A stretch of 64,000 bases of DNA from SOKP01 sp048887165 (GCA_048887165.1 JBHLJZ010000004.1:1-64000), one strand, 5' to 3'; numbered from the stretch's first letter, positions 16,003 through 25,453 are shown. Translations and numbers: made by a program. Notes: a model not told the origin generated them from the sequence alone.

Positions 16003-17649
16003 ATGGCGAAAACAAGAACGATAATTTTAAATATTATAATAATAGGTATAGCGACTGCAGTCATCTTGATTATCGTAGATATTGCTACCAATTTTTTTGG
16101 TAATAGGGATGAACTTCTCCGTTTTTTTAGTCCTTTCCTTGATTTGGAGAGCTTTTTATCGATATTTAGTATGATTTTTGGTCTCTCACATATTCCTCTT
16201 TCAATTATTTTTAGCCTAATTCTTATCTGGAAAAGGAATAAAATAAAGGCTTACCCATTTGTCTTAGTAATTTGGATATATCCATTACTTACTTTTTTAC
16301 CTTTATTTATACCAGTAATGATGGGTCCAGTTGATATGTATGAGATGTATACCACTTTCTATTCTTACTTATTTGTAAGTTTTCTTACAATAATTTTACC
16401 TGCATTAATTGTTACAATTATAGCATTTTTATTCAAGAAAAAGAAAAAAGGAATAAAAAGGGAAAGAGTCGGGGAAATAAGTATTAGAGCACCAACAGCT
16501 GCCATAAGTTTTCCATTAGAAAGAGAATTAATATTTATCAGCTATGCAACAGTCGATTCTAATTTTTTTCAAATTCCAAAACTTACGAGAATATTGACTA
16601 GTTATCCAGAAATTGACGAAATTCTTTACTGGGAGTCAGATATGCACGATGATATTTATAGATATATGGATACTAATCTAAAAAGATGTAAAGTAGTACT
16701 TTTATTTTGCTCTAAAAATTCTCTTTATTCCGAAGCAGTCAATATGGAATGGAGTTCGGCATTAAAATTGAATAAACGGATTATCCCTGTATTTGTAAAC
16801 CCAGATGACATACCTGCTTTATTAACAACCAAATTAGGAGTTCAATTTAATGTGAATGATCCTTTTTCTTCAATTGAGGACATTTACAACATGATATTAA
16901 AGAAATTAGAAGTTGAATCTGTTCGAGAATTTACACGTTATATTATACCAAAATGGATAAAAGCAGAGGACTTTTATCTTCAACTTCCTCTTGAAGAGAC
17001 GGTTGAAGAGACCTTAAGTTTTGAAAGTGATTTTCCTTCAATTGAATTAGGGATTCAAATTGGATCAATTCTACAGAATAATAATTTTCATGTTCCAGGA
17101 CTAAAAAAAGCTCTTAAGGCAAAGAAAAAGAAAAAAAAGAAAGATTCTTCTGAATTAACTGAGGAATCTGAATTTACAAAATTTACTTCTTTTGCGGAAT
17201 TGCGAGATGATCCAGAAAATGTCGCAATTTTAGTTAAAATTGAAGAGATAACAGAAAATACTAGTAATGTTTTACTTAATTTAAAAGGAAAAAGAAGTTG
17301 GGTGTTAAAAGAAATCTTGAAAGATATCGATCTAAAATTAATTGAATTAAAAAGTAAAACAGAGCTTATTCGTAATTATTCCGGAAATGTTATTTCTTTA
17401 ATGAAAGATTTAACCGATCTCGAAAGGTTCTTAAGAAAACATCTAGGTTCAAGTATTAAAAATATTGAAGAGCTTATCAAACAATATAAAAACAAAGAAA
17501 TTGATGAGGAAGAATTTATTATTAAAGGTACTCAATCCGTCGGAAAGGATTTTATTATAGTATTTCTTAGAAACATTTCTTTAATCCTAAAGGAAAAGAA
17601 ACAAATAATAGAAAGTAGACCACCTAGTCAAACTCAAATTGCATTTTAA
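16003..17649 (+). CDS. Polytopic membrane protein with cytoplasmic TIR domain and helical C-terminus
   Basis: A 548-residue protein with four predicted membrane helices (about 5-28, 50-76, 83-108 and 117-142), a basic linker, and a TIR domain from about 175 to 300. TIR features are the first strand ELIFISYATVDSNF, a YWESDMHDD box-2-like loop, CKVVLLFCSKNSL, and Glu249 in VNMEWS at the position of the catalytic Glu of NAD-cleaving TIR domains. A lysine-rich stretch (about 369-380) and a long helical region finish the protein. A membrane-anchored signalling or NADase effector is likely. Catalysis is inferred from one residue. The three TIR genes lie on one strand within 7.6 kb, but their spacing (up to 296 bases) suggests separate promoters. 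Confidence 0.8.
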   Translation: MAKTRTIILNIIIIGIATAVILIIVDIATNFFGNRDELLRFFSPFLDLESFLSIFSMIFGLSHIPLSIIFSLILIWKRNKIKAYPFVLVIWIYPLLTFLPLFIPVMMGPVDMYEMYTTFYSYLFVSFLTIILPALIVTIIAFLFKKKKKGIKRERVGEISIRAPTAAISFPLERELIFISYATVDSNFFQIPKLTRILTSYPEIDEILYWESDMHDDIYRYMDTNLKRCKVVLLFCSKNSLYSEAVNMEWSSALKLNKRIIPVFVNPDDIPALLTTKLGVQFNVNDPFSSIEDIYNMILKKLEVESVREFTRYIIPKWIKAEDFYLQLPLEETVEETLSFESDFPSIELGIQIGSILQNNNFHVPGLKKALKAKKKKKKKDSSELTEESEFTKFTSFAELRDDPENVAILVKIEEITENTSNVLLNLKGKRSWVLKEILKDIDLKLIELKSKTELIRNYSGNVISLMKDLTDLERFLRKHLGSSIKNIEELIKQYKNKEIDEEEFIIKGTQSVGKDFIIVFLRNISLILKEKKQIIESRPPSQTQIAF

Positions 17650-17772
17650 ATTCAATTTCTATTGTTCTTTTTTTTATAAAATATTTTATAATCTAAAAGA
17701 GAAATTTTTTTCACTTTTGGATTGATATTAAGAATTATACAGAAAATTAGCTATTTTAAGGTTAGAAAAATC

Positions 17773-18306
17773 ATGGAACAAAAAACTATGTCTGAATCGA
17801 AAGTTGAAATCGCTCAGGTTATGTATCCAGAGCATGCTAACCCTGCTGGAAATGTTCATGGTGGACATATTTTAAAACTCATTGATCAAGCTGGGGCAAT
17901 TGTTGCAGCAAGGCATACACACAAGAATGTAGTGACAGCTTCTGTGGATAGAATGGATTTTATCTCTCCCGCTTATGTTGGTAATCTCGTATTTGCAAAA
18001 GCATCACTAAATTATGTGGGCAGAACATCTATGGAAGTGGGAGTCAGAGTTGAAGCAGAATGTTTAAGAACTGGTAGGCATACACATATTGCTACTGCGT
18101 ACCTTACTTTTGTAGCTTTAGATGAGGATGATAATCCCACTGAAGTTCCTATCCTCATTCCGGAAAAAGAAGATGAAAAGCGTCGTTATGAAGAAGCTAA
18201 AAAAAGAAGAGAACTACGAATCAAAAAAAGAAGGGAACATGAGCATCCAGAAGAACCGTGTATCGTAAGACCTAGTAAACTAATTGAATCTGAAAAAAAT
18301 AATTAA
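17773..18306 (+). CDS. Hotdog-fold acyl-CoA thioesterase (YciA/ACOT type)
   Basis: The core reads YPEHANPAGNVHGGHILKLI (Asn/Gly/His active-site loop with the conserved NVHGG and Asp in LIDQAG) and ASVDRMDFISPAYVGN, the acyl-CoA thioesterase signature. The hotdog domain spans about residues 8-125. A very charged helical tail (EEAKKRRELRIKKRREHEH) follows. The enzyme hydrolyses acyl-CoA to free acid and CoA, usually as a hexamer in the cytosol. The open frame reaches back to a TTG at 17722, but the ATG at 17773 (MEQKTMSESK) puts the fold at the usual distance. It sits between two TIR genes without clear functional reason. The basic/acidic tail is longer than in bacterial YciA. Confidence 0.85.
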   Translation: MEQKTMSESKVEIAQVMYPEHANPAGNVHGGHILKLIDQAGAIVAARHTHKNVVTASVDRMDFISPAYVGNLVFAKASLNYVGRTSMEVGVRVEAECLRTGRHTHIATAYLTFVALDEDDNPTEVPILIPEKEDEKRRYEEAKKRRELRIKKRREHEHPEEPCIVRPSKLIESEKNN

Positions 18307-18447
18307 TTTTTTCCTTATCCTTATATATTTTAAGTTATTACAGTTGTGTAAAGATTTTTAAAGATATATAACCTAATCAATAATTAACAATCCAATGTAT
18401 TAACTTAATTATATCAAAAATCTTAAAGCCAAATTTGGTGCATTTCA

Positions 18448-20082
18448 TTGAAAAAAGGGAAGATACTATTTTTCAGTTTATATATTTCTGGTCTTTTTTT
18501 ATTGCTATTTATTCCACTTATTTGGGGAAATTTTTTTTCTAACTCGTGGTTTTATCATTTAGGAGATTCTTTTAGCTCGGTAGCAATTTCTTCTGATGGG
18601 GAATATATAGTAGCTGGGGCTTTTAATGGTAGAGTATATCTCTTCGATAAGGATAGCAGAAAACCACTATGGTCTTATGAAACTGGTCATGAAATAACAT
18701 CAGTAGCCATTTCATCTAATGGTGATGATATTGTTGCTGGTAGTAGGGATCGAATGGTTTATATGTTCAATAAGTTAGTTTCCACCCCTTTATGGAGTTA
18801 TAATACTGGAGCAGATGTGTTATCTGTTGCAATATCTTCTGATGGTAATTATCTCGTATCCGGAAGTGAAAATGGTAATGTTATCCTATTTGAGAAATCC
18901 AGTTCTACTCCCTTATGGAGCAATTCGACAGGATACGAGATAAAAAATTTAGATATCTCGTCTGATGGACAAAATATTGTTGCAATAGGACAATTTTTTA
19001 CATTTTATTTATTCAATAAGACAAGTCCTATTCCTGAACTTAGTTATTCTCTAACCGATTACCCTATTTCAGTAGCAATAAGCTCAGATGGAAAGTCTAT
19101 TGTCGCCGGTACTGTAGATGATAAAGTATATTTATTTAGCAACTCTAGTTCTACTCCTCTATGGACATATAGTGGGTACGACGAAATTCGTTCCGTGTCG
19201 ATTTCCTCAAACGGACAATATATTGCGGCGGGAGGTTTAGGTCAATATGTTTATTTTTTTGAAAATTCAAGTTCCACCCCATTATGGACCTATAGAACGT
19301 TTAATAATGTAGAATCTGTTTCTATATCATCAAATGGAGATTATTTAGCTGCAGGTACTTTTGGCTCTGGAGAACAACAAAAATCATATTGTTTTCATAA
19401 ATCAAGTCAATCTCCTTTATGGACTGTCCAAGGTGGAGGGAAAACTGCAATTTCCTCAAATGGAAAATACATTGCCTCCATACCAGGCCTTAAATTATTC
19501 TTCTTTGAAGTAGAGAGCCAATTTAATCTTTCTGATTTTAATACTTATACAATGATTGTTTTGACTATTGGGGGTGTGGGATTAGTCATTTCTATAATTG
19601 TTGTTGTTGCAAGAAGGAAGAAACTAAAAGCGAGAGGCATTCGAGTATTTATCAGCCATGCTGTAGATGATTTCAGTAAATATAGAATAGAAGAGATAGC
19701 TAAGTACTTAGAATCCCATCCAGAAATTAATCATGTATACTACTGCGAAGAAGACCTTACGGGAAATATAGATGACTGGATGAGAAAAACTGTTCCAAGG
19801 TGTCAACTTTTAATATTTTTCTCAACAGAAAATGCTTTGAAGTCAGAAGATTGCATGAATGAATTAAAAATAGCACGTAAGCTCAATATTCAAATTACTC
19901 CTGTTTTAGGAGTTAATTTAAAATGGGAAGATTTAGAAAACTTGAATATTAACCGGGAACTTGGACAAGAATTTGATCCAATGGAATTTGATCAATTTAA
20001 AGAAAGTATCTATAATTATATCATAAAATTCGCTCAAGATCTAGAAAAAGAAATCCTTGAGAAAAAAAAAATTAAAAAATAA
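18448..20082 (+). CDS. Toll-like-receptor-like protein: beta-propeller ectodomain, one TM helix, TIR domain
   Basis: A 544-residue protein with a signal peptide or anchor (about 1-27, hydrophobic ISGLFLLLFIPLIW). About eight repeats of 40 residues follow (about 40-355), each with an S-V-A-I-S-S-(D/N)-G-x-x-I-V-A-G motif and ending PLW-x-Y, a WD40/PQQ-like propeller. One membrane helix (about 370-392) with a basic stop-transfer RRKKLKARG leads to a TIR domain (398-520) starting IRVFISHAVDDF, with box YYCEEDLTGNIDDW and Glu472 in CMNEL at the NADase catalytic position. The topology is outside propeller, inside TIR. The start is TTG with GGTG 7 bases upstream; no ATG fits the signal peptide. Ligand and output are unknown. 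Confidence 0.82.
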   Translation: MKKGKILFFSLYISGLFLLLFIPLIWGNFFSNSWFYHLGDSFSSVAISSDGEYIVAGAFNGRVYLFDKDSRKPLWSYETGHEITSVAISSNGDDIVAGSRDRMVYMFNKLVSTPLWSYNTGADVLSVAISSDGNYLVSGSENGNVILFEKSSSTPLWSNSTGYEIKNLDISSDGQNIVAIGQFFTFYLFNKTSPIPELSYSLTDYPISVAISSDGKSIVAGTVDDKVYLFSNSSSTPLWTYSGYDEIRSVSISSNGQYIAAGGLGQYVYFFENSSSTPLWTYRTFNNVESVSISSNGDYLAAGTFGSGEQQKSYCFHKSSQSPLWTVQGGGKTAISSNGKYIASIPGLKLFFFEVESQFNLSDFNTYTMIVLTIGGVGLVISIIVVVARRKKLKARGIRVFISHAVDDFSKYRIEEIAKYLESHPEINHVYYCEEDLTGNIDDWMRKTVPRCQLLIFFSTENALKSEDCMNELKIARKLNIQITPVLGVNLKWEDLENLNINRELGQEFDPMEFDQFKESIYNYIIKFAQDLEKEILEKKKIKK

Positions 20083-20378
20083 ATGAAAAAATAATTTTTT
20101 TTAAATTTTCTTTTTTTAAAATTCTTCTTCAGATGGAATATATCAAATAGGAAAAATAAGTTTACTTTGAACTTAGAATTATGGATAGCAAGGCCCATTG
20201 AATTTTAAACTTATATTCTAAATATTTGTTTCAGAAAAAAGTATACTTGTGCTTAATTTACGCCTAAATTGTTTTTTTAAGTAAATGATGTCAAATTTTA
20301 AATCTTAACAAAAGCGTTAAATACTCTTTAGTCAAATATTGAATATTAAAATTAAAACATAAATGCTAACTTTTAATT
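20083..20378. other. Intergenic spacer of about 300 bases between the two receptor-like TIR genes
   Basis: This stretch starts with long T tracts (20094-20118) that could end transcription of the upstream gene, as oligo-T does in archaea. The rest is AT-rich with no frame of coding character on either strand and no clear RNA fold. Its length suggests the downstream gene has its own promoter. Confidence 0.5.
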
Positions 20379-23300
20379 ATGTCCAAAACAAATCAAAAAA
20401 AATTGCAAAATTATAAAGCCTTAATCGTTGTTTTTTTAATCTTGGCGATTTATACTGAAATTACCATTATAGGTATTAACATAGCTCCCTTAGATAAGGC
20501 TAAAGAGATAGATGTAAAAAGCTATATTTCTCCAAAAACAAGTTCACAATCAGTTTCACCCGTAGAACTTGGTCAATATTATGATGAATACAATTATACT
20601 AACGATGTGTTTGTGGATGGAGACATTGCTTATATATCAGATTTTAAAGATGGTTTGGAAATTATTAATGTAAGTGATCCTACTAATCCTACAAAATTAG
20701 GGAATTATACTACTAGTAATTGGGCCAAAAGTGTATTTGTATCAAATGATGTTGCATACATATCAATTGGATCCAGTTGGGATAGGCATATGGAAATTAT
20801 TAATGTAAGCGATCCAACAAATCCAGTATTGTTATCTACTATAACAGATTTTGGAAATTCAGTATTTGGTCAGGATGTCCTTGTTTCTGGAGGCATAGCA
20901 TACTTAGCTGATTCTATGGAGGGTCTAGTAATATATAATGTCAGTAACCCTTCTAATCCTAAATTCTTAAGTAAGCTAGGTGATTCTAATAATTTTTCTA
21001 GAAGTATTAAGATAGCTGGTAATATTGCTTATTTAGTTGAATGGGAAGACGGATTAGAAATTATAAACGTAAGTGATCCATATCATCCCGAAGAGATAAC
21101 GAATTTTAATGATGGAGGGGGTTATTGGGATATAGCGATAGAAGGAGATTTAGCCTATATAACAGATTTAAATGGTGGATTTAGAATCTTTGATATAAGT
21201 GATCCAACTAATCCTAAGAAATTATGTTATTTTAATGAAGGTGATACATCAGCATCAGGAATTTCGATATTCGGAAATATTGCTCTCCTATCAGCAGGAT
21301 CTAATGGTACAAAAATAATTGACATAAGTGATCCATTCAATCCATATAAATTAGGGGTTTATAACGATGGCGGCTCATCTGCAGCTACATTTATTTCAAG
21401 AAATTTAATTTATGTGGCAGATCGAACTGATGGGTTAGAAATTATAGATCTTAACTTTCAAACAGGGCAATGGTTAACACCCTCTTTATTAAGTAAATGT
21501 GGTGATGATTATAATAATACTCAAAATGTGTTTGTTTCTGGTGACATCGCATATGTATCAGATGATGCTGATGGATTGGAAATTATTAATGTAAGTAATC
21601 CCTTTAGCCCTGTACTTTTAGGAAAATTTGGAGATTCTTATAATAGTACCATGAATGCATTCATTTCTGATGAGATTGCCTATATAGCCGATGAAAATGA
21701 TGGTTTAGAAATCGTTAATGTAAGTAATCCTTCTAATCCTTATGAAATTGGATATTTTAATGATGGGGGTATAGTTCAGGATGTATTTATCTCTGGTGGT
21801 ATTGCATATGTTTTAGATGCGGTAGACGGATTAGAAATTGTTAATATAACTGATCTCACAAATCCGACAGAAATAGGTGAGCTAGGTACCATTCCGCTTT
21901 GGTGTTTTGATATTGCTGTTTATGGGAATATTGCTTATATAGCTACTGAAAGTGGAATGGTTATAGTTGATGTGAGTAATTCTTCAAATCCTATAATGTT
22001 GGGTAGTTATTATGACGGAGGAATTAGTGTTTGGGGCAGTGCTATTAGCTTTTATAATGATATAGTTTACTTTACTGAGGGCGCTCATGGTTTAGAAATG
22101 ATTGATGCGAGTAATTTAAGTTCACCTAAATTACTAGGAAAATTTGGAAATGGTACATACCCAGACAATAATTCGAAGGGAATTTTTATTTCGGGAAATT
22201 TTGCTTATATTGCAGATGATAATGACGGATTAGAAGTAGTTGATGTAAGTGATCCAAGCAATCCTATTGAAGTAACAAGTTTTAATGATGGTGGGATTGC
22301 AAATGGTGTATATTTTTCGAAGAATATAGTATATATTGCTGATGAAGAACAAGGTTTAGAAATTATTGATACAGGATTAGATAATGATGATGATGGGCTA
22401 AGCAATGTAGAAGAATTTATTACATACTCAACTAATTTAAATAATGCAGATACAGATGGAGATAATATCAATGATTTCGATGAAATTAATACATATTCTA
22501 CTGATCCCAATGATGATGATAGTGATGATGATAATCTTAACGATGGAGAAGAATTAATATTTTCTACTGATCCCAATGATGATGATAGTGATGATGATGG
22601 GTTAAATGATGGAGCTGAAGTGAATACGTATTTTACTGATCCAAATGATAACGATCACGATAATGATGGTATATTAGACGGAGAAGAGACAATAGCAGGC
22701 TCAGATGGATATATAACTAATCCAACTGATAATGATTGCGATGATGATGGATTGCTAGACGGAGCAGAAACAATAACTTATCTAACGAATCCATTAAATC
22801 CAGATTCTGATTATGATGATTTACCTGATGGCTGGGAAGTCCAACATTCACTCAATCCAAATTCACCCAATAGAAACGAAGACCCAGATGTAGATGGTTT
22901 AACTAATTATGAAGAATTTCAGCATGGAACGGATCCCAGATTAGAAGATACTGATGGAGATGGGTATTCAGATGGCGCTGAAGTAGCTGCTGGCACAGAT
23001 CCTTTGGATCCTAACAACTTTCCATTCAGTATTTGGGATTTTTTTAGAAGATTTGGATTATTAATTGGAATTGCTGTTATTTCTGTGGCAATTGTAGCTG
23101 CTGTTGCTATTCGAAGGAAATCAATCCAAGCTAAAAAACTCCGAGTTTTTATAAGCCATGCTGTTGATGACTTTAGAAGTTATAGAATTGCTGATATTGC
23201 TAAATTTCTCGAATCACAAAAAGAAATCTCTCATGTATATTATTGTGAAGAAGATCTAGTAGGGAACATTGATGACTGGATGAAAAAAACAGTACCTCGT

Positions 23301-23594
23301 TGTCAGCTTTTAATTTTCTTTTCAACAGATAAATCATTAAATTCAATGGATTGTATGAATGAAATCAATCTTGCTCGAAAACATGGTTTACAGATTACCC
23401 CTGTCTTAGGAATTAATTTAAGATGGGAAGATTTAGAAAAGTTAAATGTAAATAGAGAACTTGGAAAGGAATACGATCCGATGCAATTTGAAAAATTATG
23501 TAATGAATTATATGGCTATGCTTTAAAATTCAAAGAAGATTTAGAAAAAGAAGCTCAAGAAAAAAAAAATGATAGAAAAAGAATGAAAAAATAA
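20379..23594 (+). CDS. Giant TLR-like receptor: 14 LVIVD repeats, calcium-binding stalk, TM helix, TIR domain
   Basis: A 1071-residue protein with an N-terminal signal anchor (about 14-34). Fourteen LVIVD repeats follow (about 60-665), each with x-IAY-(I/V)-x-D-x-x-D-GLEI-(I/V)-(N/D)-V-S-(D/N)-P-x-x-P; a longer linker after repeat seven suggests two seven-bladed propellers in tandem. An Asp-rich DxDxDG region (about 668-883) resembles thrombospondin type-3 calcium-binding repeats and would form a rigid stalk. A membrane helix (about 893-915) leads to a TIR domain from 922 (LRVFISHAVDDF) with Glu995 in CMNEI at the NADase position. Its TIR is very close to that of the preceding receptor (shared PRCQLLIFFST), so the pair arose by duplication with exchanged ectodomains. 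Confidence 0.84.
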   Translation: MSKTNQKKLQNYKALIVVFLILAIYTEITIIGINIAPLDKAKEIDVKSYISPKTSSQSVSPVELGQYYDEYNYTNDVFVDGDIAYISDFKDGLEIINVSDPTNPTKLGNYTTSNWAKSVFVSNDVAYISIGSSWDRHMEIINVSDPTNPVLLSTITDFGNSVFGQDVLVSGGIAYLADSMEGLVIYNVSNPSNPKFLSKLGDSNNFSRSIKIAGNIAYLVEWEDGLEIINVSDPYHPEEITNFNDGGGYWDIAIEGDLAYITDLNGGFRIFDISDPTNPKKLCYFNEGDTSASGISIFGNIALLSAGSNGTKIIDISDPFNPYKLGVYNDGGSSAATFISRNLIYVADRTDGLEIIDLNFQTGQWLTPSLLSKCGDDYNNTQNVFVSGDIAYVSDDADGLEIINVSNPFSPVLLGKFGDSYNSTMNAFISDEIAYIADENDGLEIVNVSNPSNPYEIGYFNDGGIVQDVFISGGIAYVLDAVDGLEIVNITDLTNPTEIGELGTIPLWCFDIAVYGNIAYIATESGMVIVDVSNSSNPIMLGSYYDGGISVWGSAISFYNDIVYFTEGAHGLEMIDASNLSSPKLLGKFGNGTYPDNNSKGIFISGNFAYIADDNDGLEVVDVSDPSNPIEVTSFNDGGIANGVYFSKNIVYIADEEQGLEIIDTGLDNDDDGLSNVEEFITYSTNLNNADTDGDNINDFDEINTYSTDPNDDDSDDDNLNDGEELIFSTDPNDDDSDDDGLNDGAEVNTYFTDPNDNDHDNDGILDGEETIAGSDGYITNPTDNDCDDDGLLDGAETITYLTNPLNPDSDYDDLPDGWEVQHSLNPNSPNRNEDPDVDGLTNYEEFQHGTDPRLEDTDGDGYSDGAEVAAGTDPLDPNNFPFSIWDFFRRFGLLIGIAVISVAIVAAVAIRRKSIQAKKLRVFISHAVDDFRSYRIADIAKFLESQKEISHVYYCEEDLVGNIDDWMKKTVPRCQLLIFFSTDKSLNSMDCMNEINLARKHGLQITPVLGINLRWEDLEKLNVNRELGKEYDPMQFEKLCNELYGYALKFKEDLEKEAQEKKNDRKRMKK
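22496..22598 (+). repeat. Direct repeat in the Asp-rich stalk region
   Basis: A 37-base unit beginning TTCTACTGATCCCAATGATG occurs identically at 22496-22532 and 22562-22598, offset 66 bases (22 codons). It encodes the S-T-D-P-N-D-D-D-S-D-D-D calcium-loop motif. Identity at the DNA level points to recent duplication of one stalk unit. Confidence 0.85.
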
Positions 23595-23722
23595 ATAAAT
23601 CTATTATTTTTTATTTTATAACAATATTAATTTTAAGTATCAATATTTCCAGTATAATTTAATAGAAAATAATTTATTTTTGTTCTAAATTAAGAAATAA
23701 AATAAAATAAAATTTAAATTTT

Positions 23723-25453
23723 TTAGAAGACGCCTGCATCTTTTAAAATTTGTTTATGATCAAAAGCTAAATCCATAGTTTTTACTTTTTCAATTGGAAT
23801 TGCTTCGGCAACTTTTGCGTCATCTCCACCTGCTAACAATGTGAGATCTTTGACTAACCTGCATTTAAATGCAGTTGATACAATTCTTCCTCGAGGATCC
23901 CGACCTTTTTGATCATATGTCCCTATTTTTTTTACTACTTCAACAGCAAGGTTAGTTTCTTCTCTTACTTCTCTTACGACCGCTTGTTCGGCGTTTTCAT
24001 TATACTTAATGAAACCACCAGGTAGAGCATACTTACCTTTATAAGGATGATATTTTCTTTTGATTAATATTATATTTCGATTTTTATCCTCTATAACGGC
24101 ATCTACAGTATAACCCTTCTCTTCCACTTTTGCTTTTAATCGATGTAATACAAAATAAGTTAATGTACCTATAAACATCAACCCAATGATCGTCGTTGCT
24201 AATAAATAAGATATTATGACAAATTGACTTTTTGTAGGATCTGTGCCTAGAATTAGAACATCAAAAAAATCTTTCACGATTCCAGCACTTAATATTATAT
24301 TTACTAGATATAATATCCTTGTTGTAACCTTTTGATTCTTTTCATTTCTTTGAAGATAGAATTCTTGCATAGAATCATATAGCATCTTGAATTTTTCATT
24401 AACTCTCTCTATAATAGTTTCAATACGATAACCTTTTATAAGATGGGTTAAAACTCGTGTGTAATGCTCACGTGGATTCCAATCTAATTCGCTGTAAATA
24501 AGACTCATTTTGGTTTGAATCATTCCTCGTAAAAATCTAAGATTATTAGTCTTATGTTCTATTGTTTCCAGACTCATAAAAACATCTGAATAACGTTTCA
24601 TAAATAAAATGTCCAGTGAATTATTAATCGTCATGAGTGCGAAAAGAACAGCTCTTATTTTTGGAGTTGGTTCTAATATATGTTCTTTTATATAGGGAAA
24701 CTCTGTGTTATAGTTATGTTCTGCCATGTAAATAAATCCAGAATTTCTTTGAATATAATGCAGTTCAGAGACGCGATTAGAGAAATTCTTTTTTGTCCTT
24801 CTTTCAAAAAGTTCATCAGAATAATCGCCCCATTGTCCTGAATATACGCGAGTCCAATATCCAAGAACTTCTTTATACCTTTCTATATTTTTTGCATCCC
24901 ACTGGACTTCTATAGGGCTAGTTTTATTTGATATTAAGAACACATATATTGGACTCTCGGTATCTATAAGGAGAAATTCATTTTCTCTTCTATTACTAAA
25001 GTCTTTAAGAATATCAAGAACAATATAGGGTATCTGTTGGATTAAATCTGGTGTGATCTTTTCTTTTTTATATGGCTCATTTTTAAAATATTCAATTTCA
25101 AATTTAAAATATCCTAAGGTGTTATAAACTAAATCTCGATAGTCTTCAGTATAAGGTCTATTTTCGTCAGTATAAGGAAAATTCTGGAAGAAAGGTTCCC
25201 AATCACATTCAATAACTATTGATTTGGCCATTTCTCTTAAAATGGTCTTCTTCTCTTCAGCATAAGGATATTTCTCTAAAAATATGAAGGATTTTGCTAG
25301 TTCTTCATCACTAAGATTCTTTAATTTTTCCAAAAGGAATGCTTCTATTTCTTCCGCCTTAGTTTCTCCAATAAACTCATTCGTATTTATGAAAGCACTG
25401 ATATACCAAAATTCTTTTCCGTAAATAAAACGTAAATTTTCTTCCATTTTCAA
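23723..25453 (-). CDS. Membrane-anchored protein with C-terminal Nudix hydrolase domain
   Basis: A 576-residue protein. Residues about 1-375 are helical and hydrophilic and match no family I recognise. Two membrane helices follow (about 380-435). Residues 446-576 are a Nudix domain with an intact box beginning at about 480 (GFIKYNENAEQAVVREVREE), that is G-x5-E-x7-REU-x-EE, and GRIVSTAFKC after it as in ADP-ribose-pyrophosphatase-like members. Nudix enzymes hydrolyse nucleoside diphosphates linked to another moiety, including ADP-ribose and NADH. The substrate here is not proven. The gene is convergent with the last TIR receptor, 128 bases away, so it is a neighbour and not an operon partner. 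Confidence 0.82.
   Translation of the reverse strand: MKMEENLRFIYGKEFWYISAFINTNEFIGETKAEEIEAFLLEKLKNLSDEELAKSFIFLEKYPYAEEKKTILREMAKSIVIECDWEPFFQNFPYTDENRPYTEDYRDLVYNTLGYFKFEIEYFKNEPYKKEKITPDLIQQIPYIVLDILKDFSNRRENEFLLIDTESPIYVFLISNKTSPIEVQWDAKNIERYKEVLGYWTRVYSGQWGDYSDELFERRTKKNFSNRVSELHYIQRNSGFIYMAEHNYNTEFPYIKEHILEPTPKIRAVLFALMTINNSLDILFMKRYSDVFMSLETIEHKTNNLRFLRGMIQTKMSLIYSELDWNPREHYTRVLTHLIKGYRIETIIERVNEKFKMLYDSMQEFYLQRNEKNQKVTTRILYLVNIILSAGIVKDFFDVLILGTDPTKSQFVIISYLLATTIIGLMFIGTLTYFVLHRLKAKVEEKGYTVDAVIEDKNRNIILIKRKYHPYKGKYALPGGFIKYNENAEQAVVREVREETNLAVEVVKKIGTYDQKGRDPRGRIVSTAFKCRLVKDLTLLAGGDDAKVAEAIPIEKVKTMDLAFDHKQILKDAGVF

Noticed and set aside
17675..17690. Perfect 16-base palindrome TATAAAATATTTTATA after the first TIR gene
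   Set aside because: It contains only A and T, which makes chance palindromes likely in such AT-rich spacer DNA, and it is not repeated elsewhere.
20600..22370. LVIVD repeat array as a DNA-level tandem repeat or CRISPR-like element
   Set aside because: The repetition is at the protein level, with diverged DNA. It encodes propeller blades.
16003..23594. Thoeris-type anti-phage defence assignment for the TIR genes
   Set aside because: Thoeris pairs a soluble TIR with a SIR2/SLOG-type effector. None is present here, and these proteins are membrane receptors.
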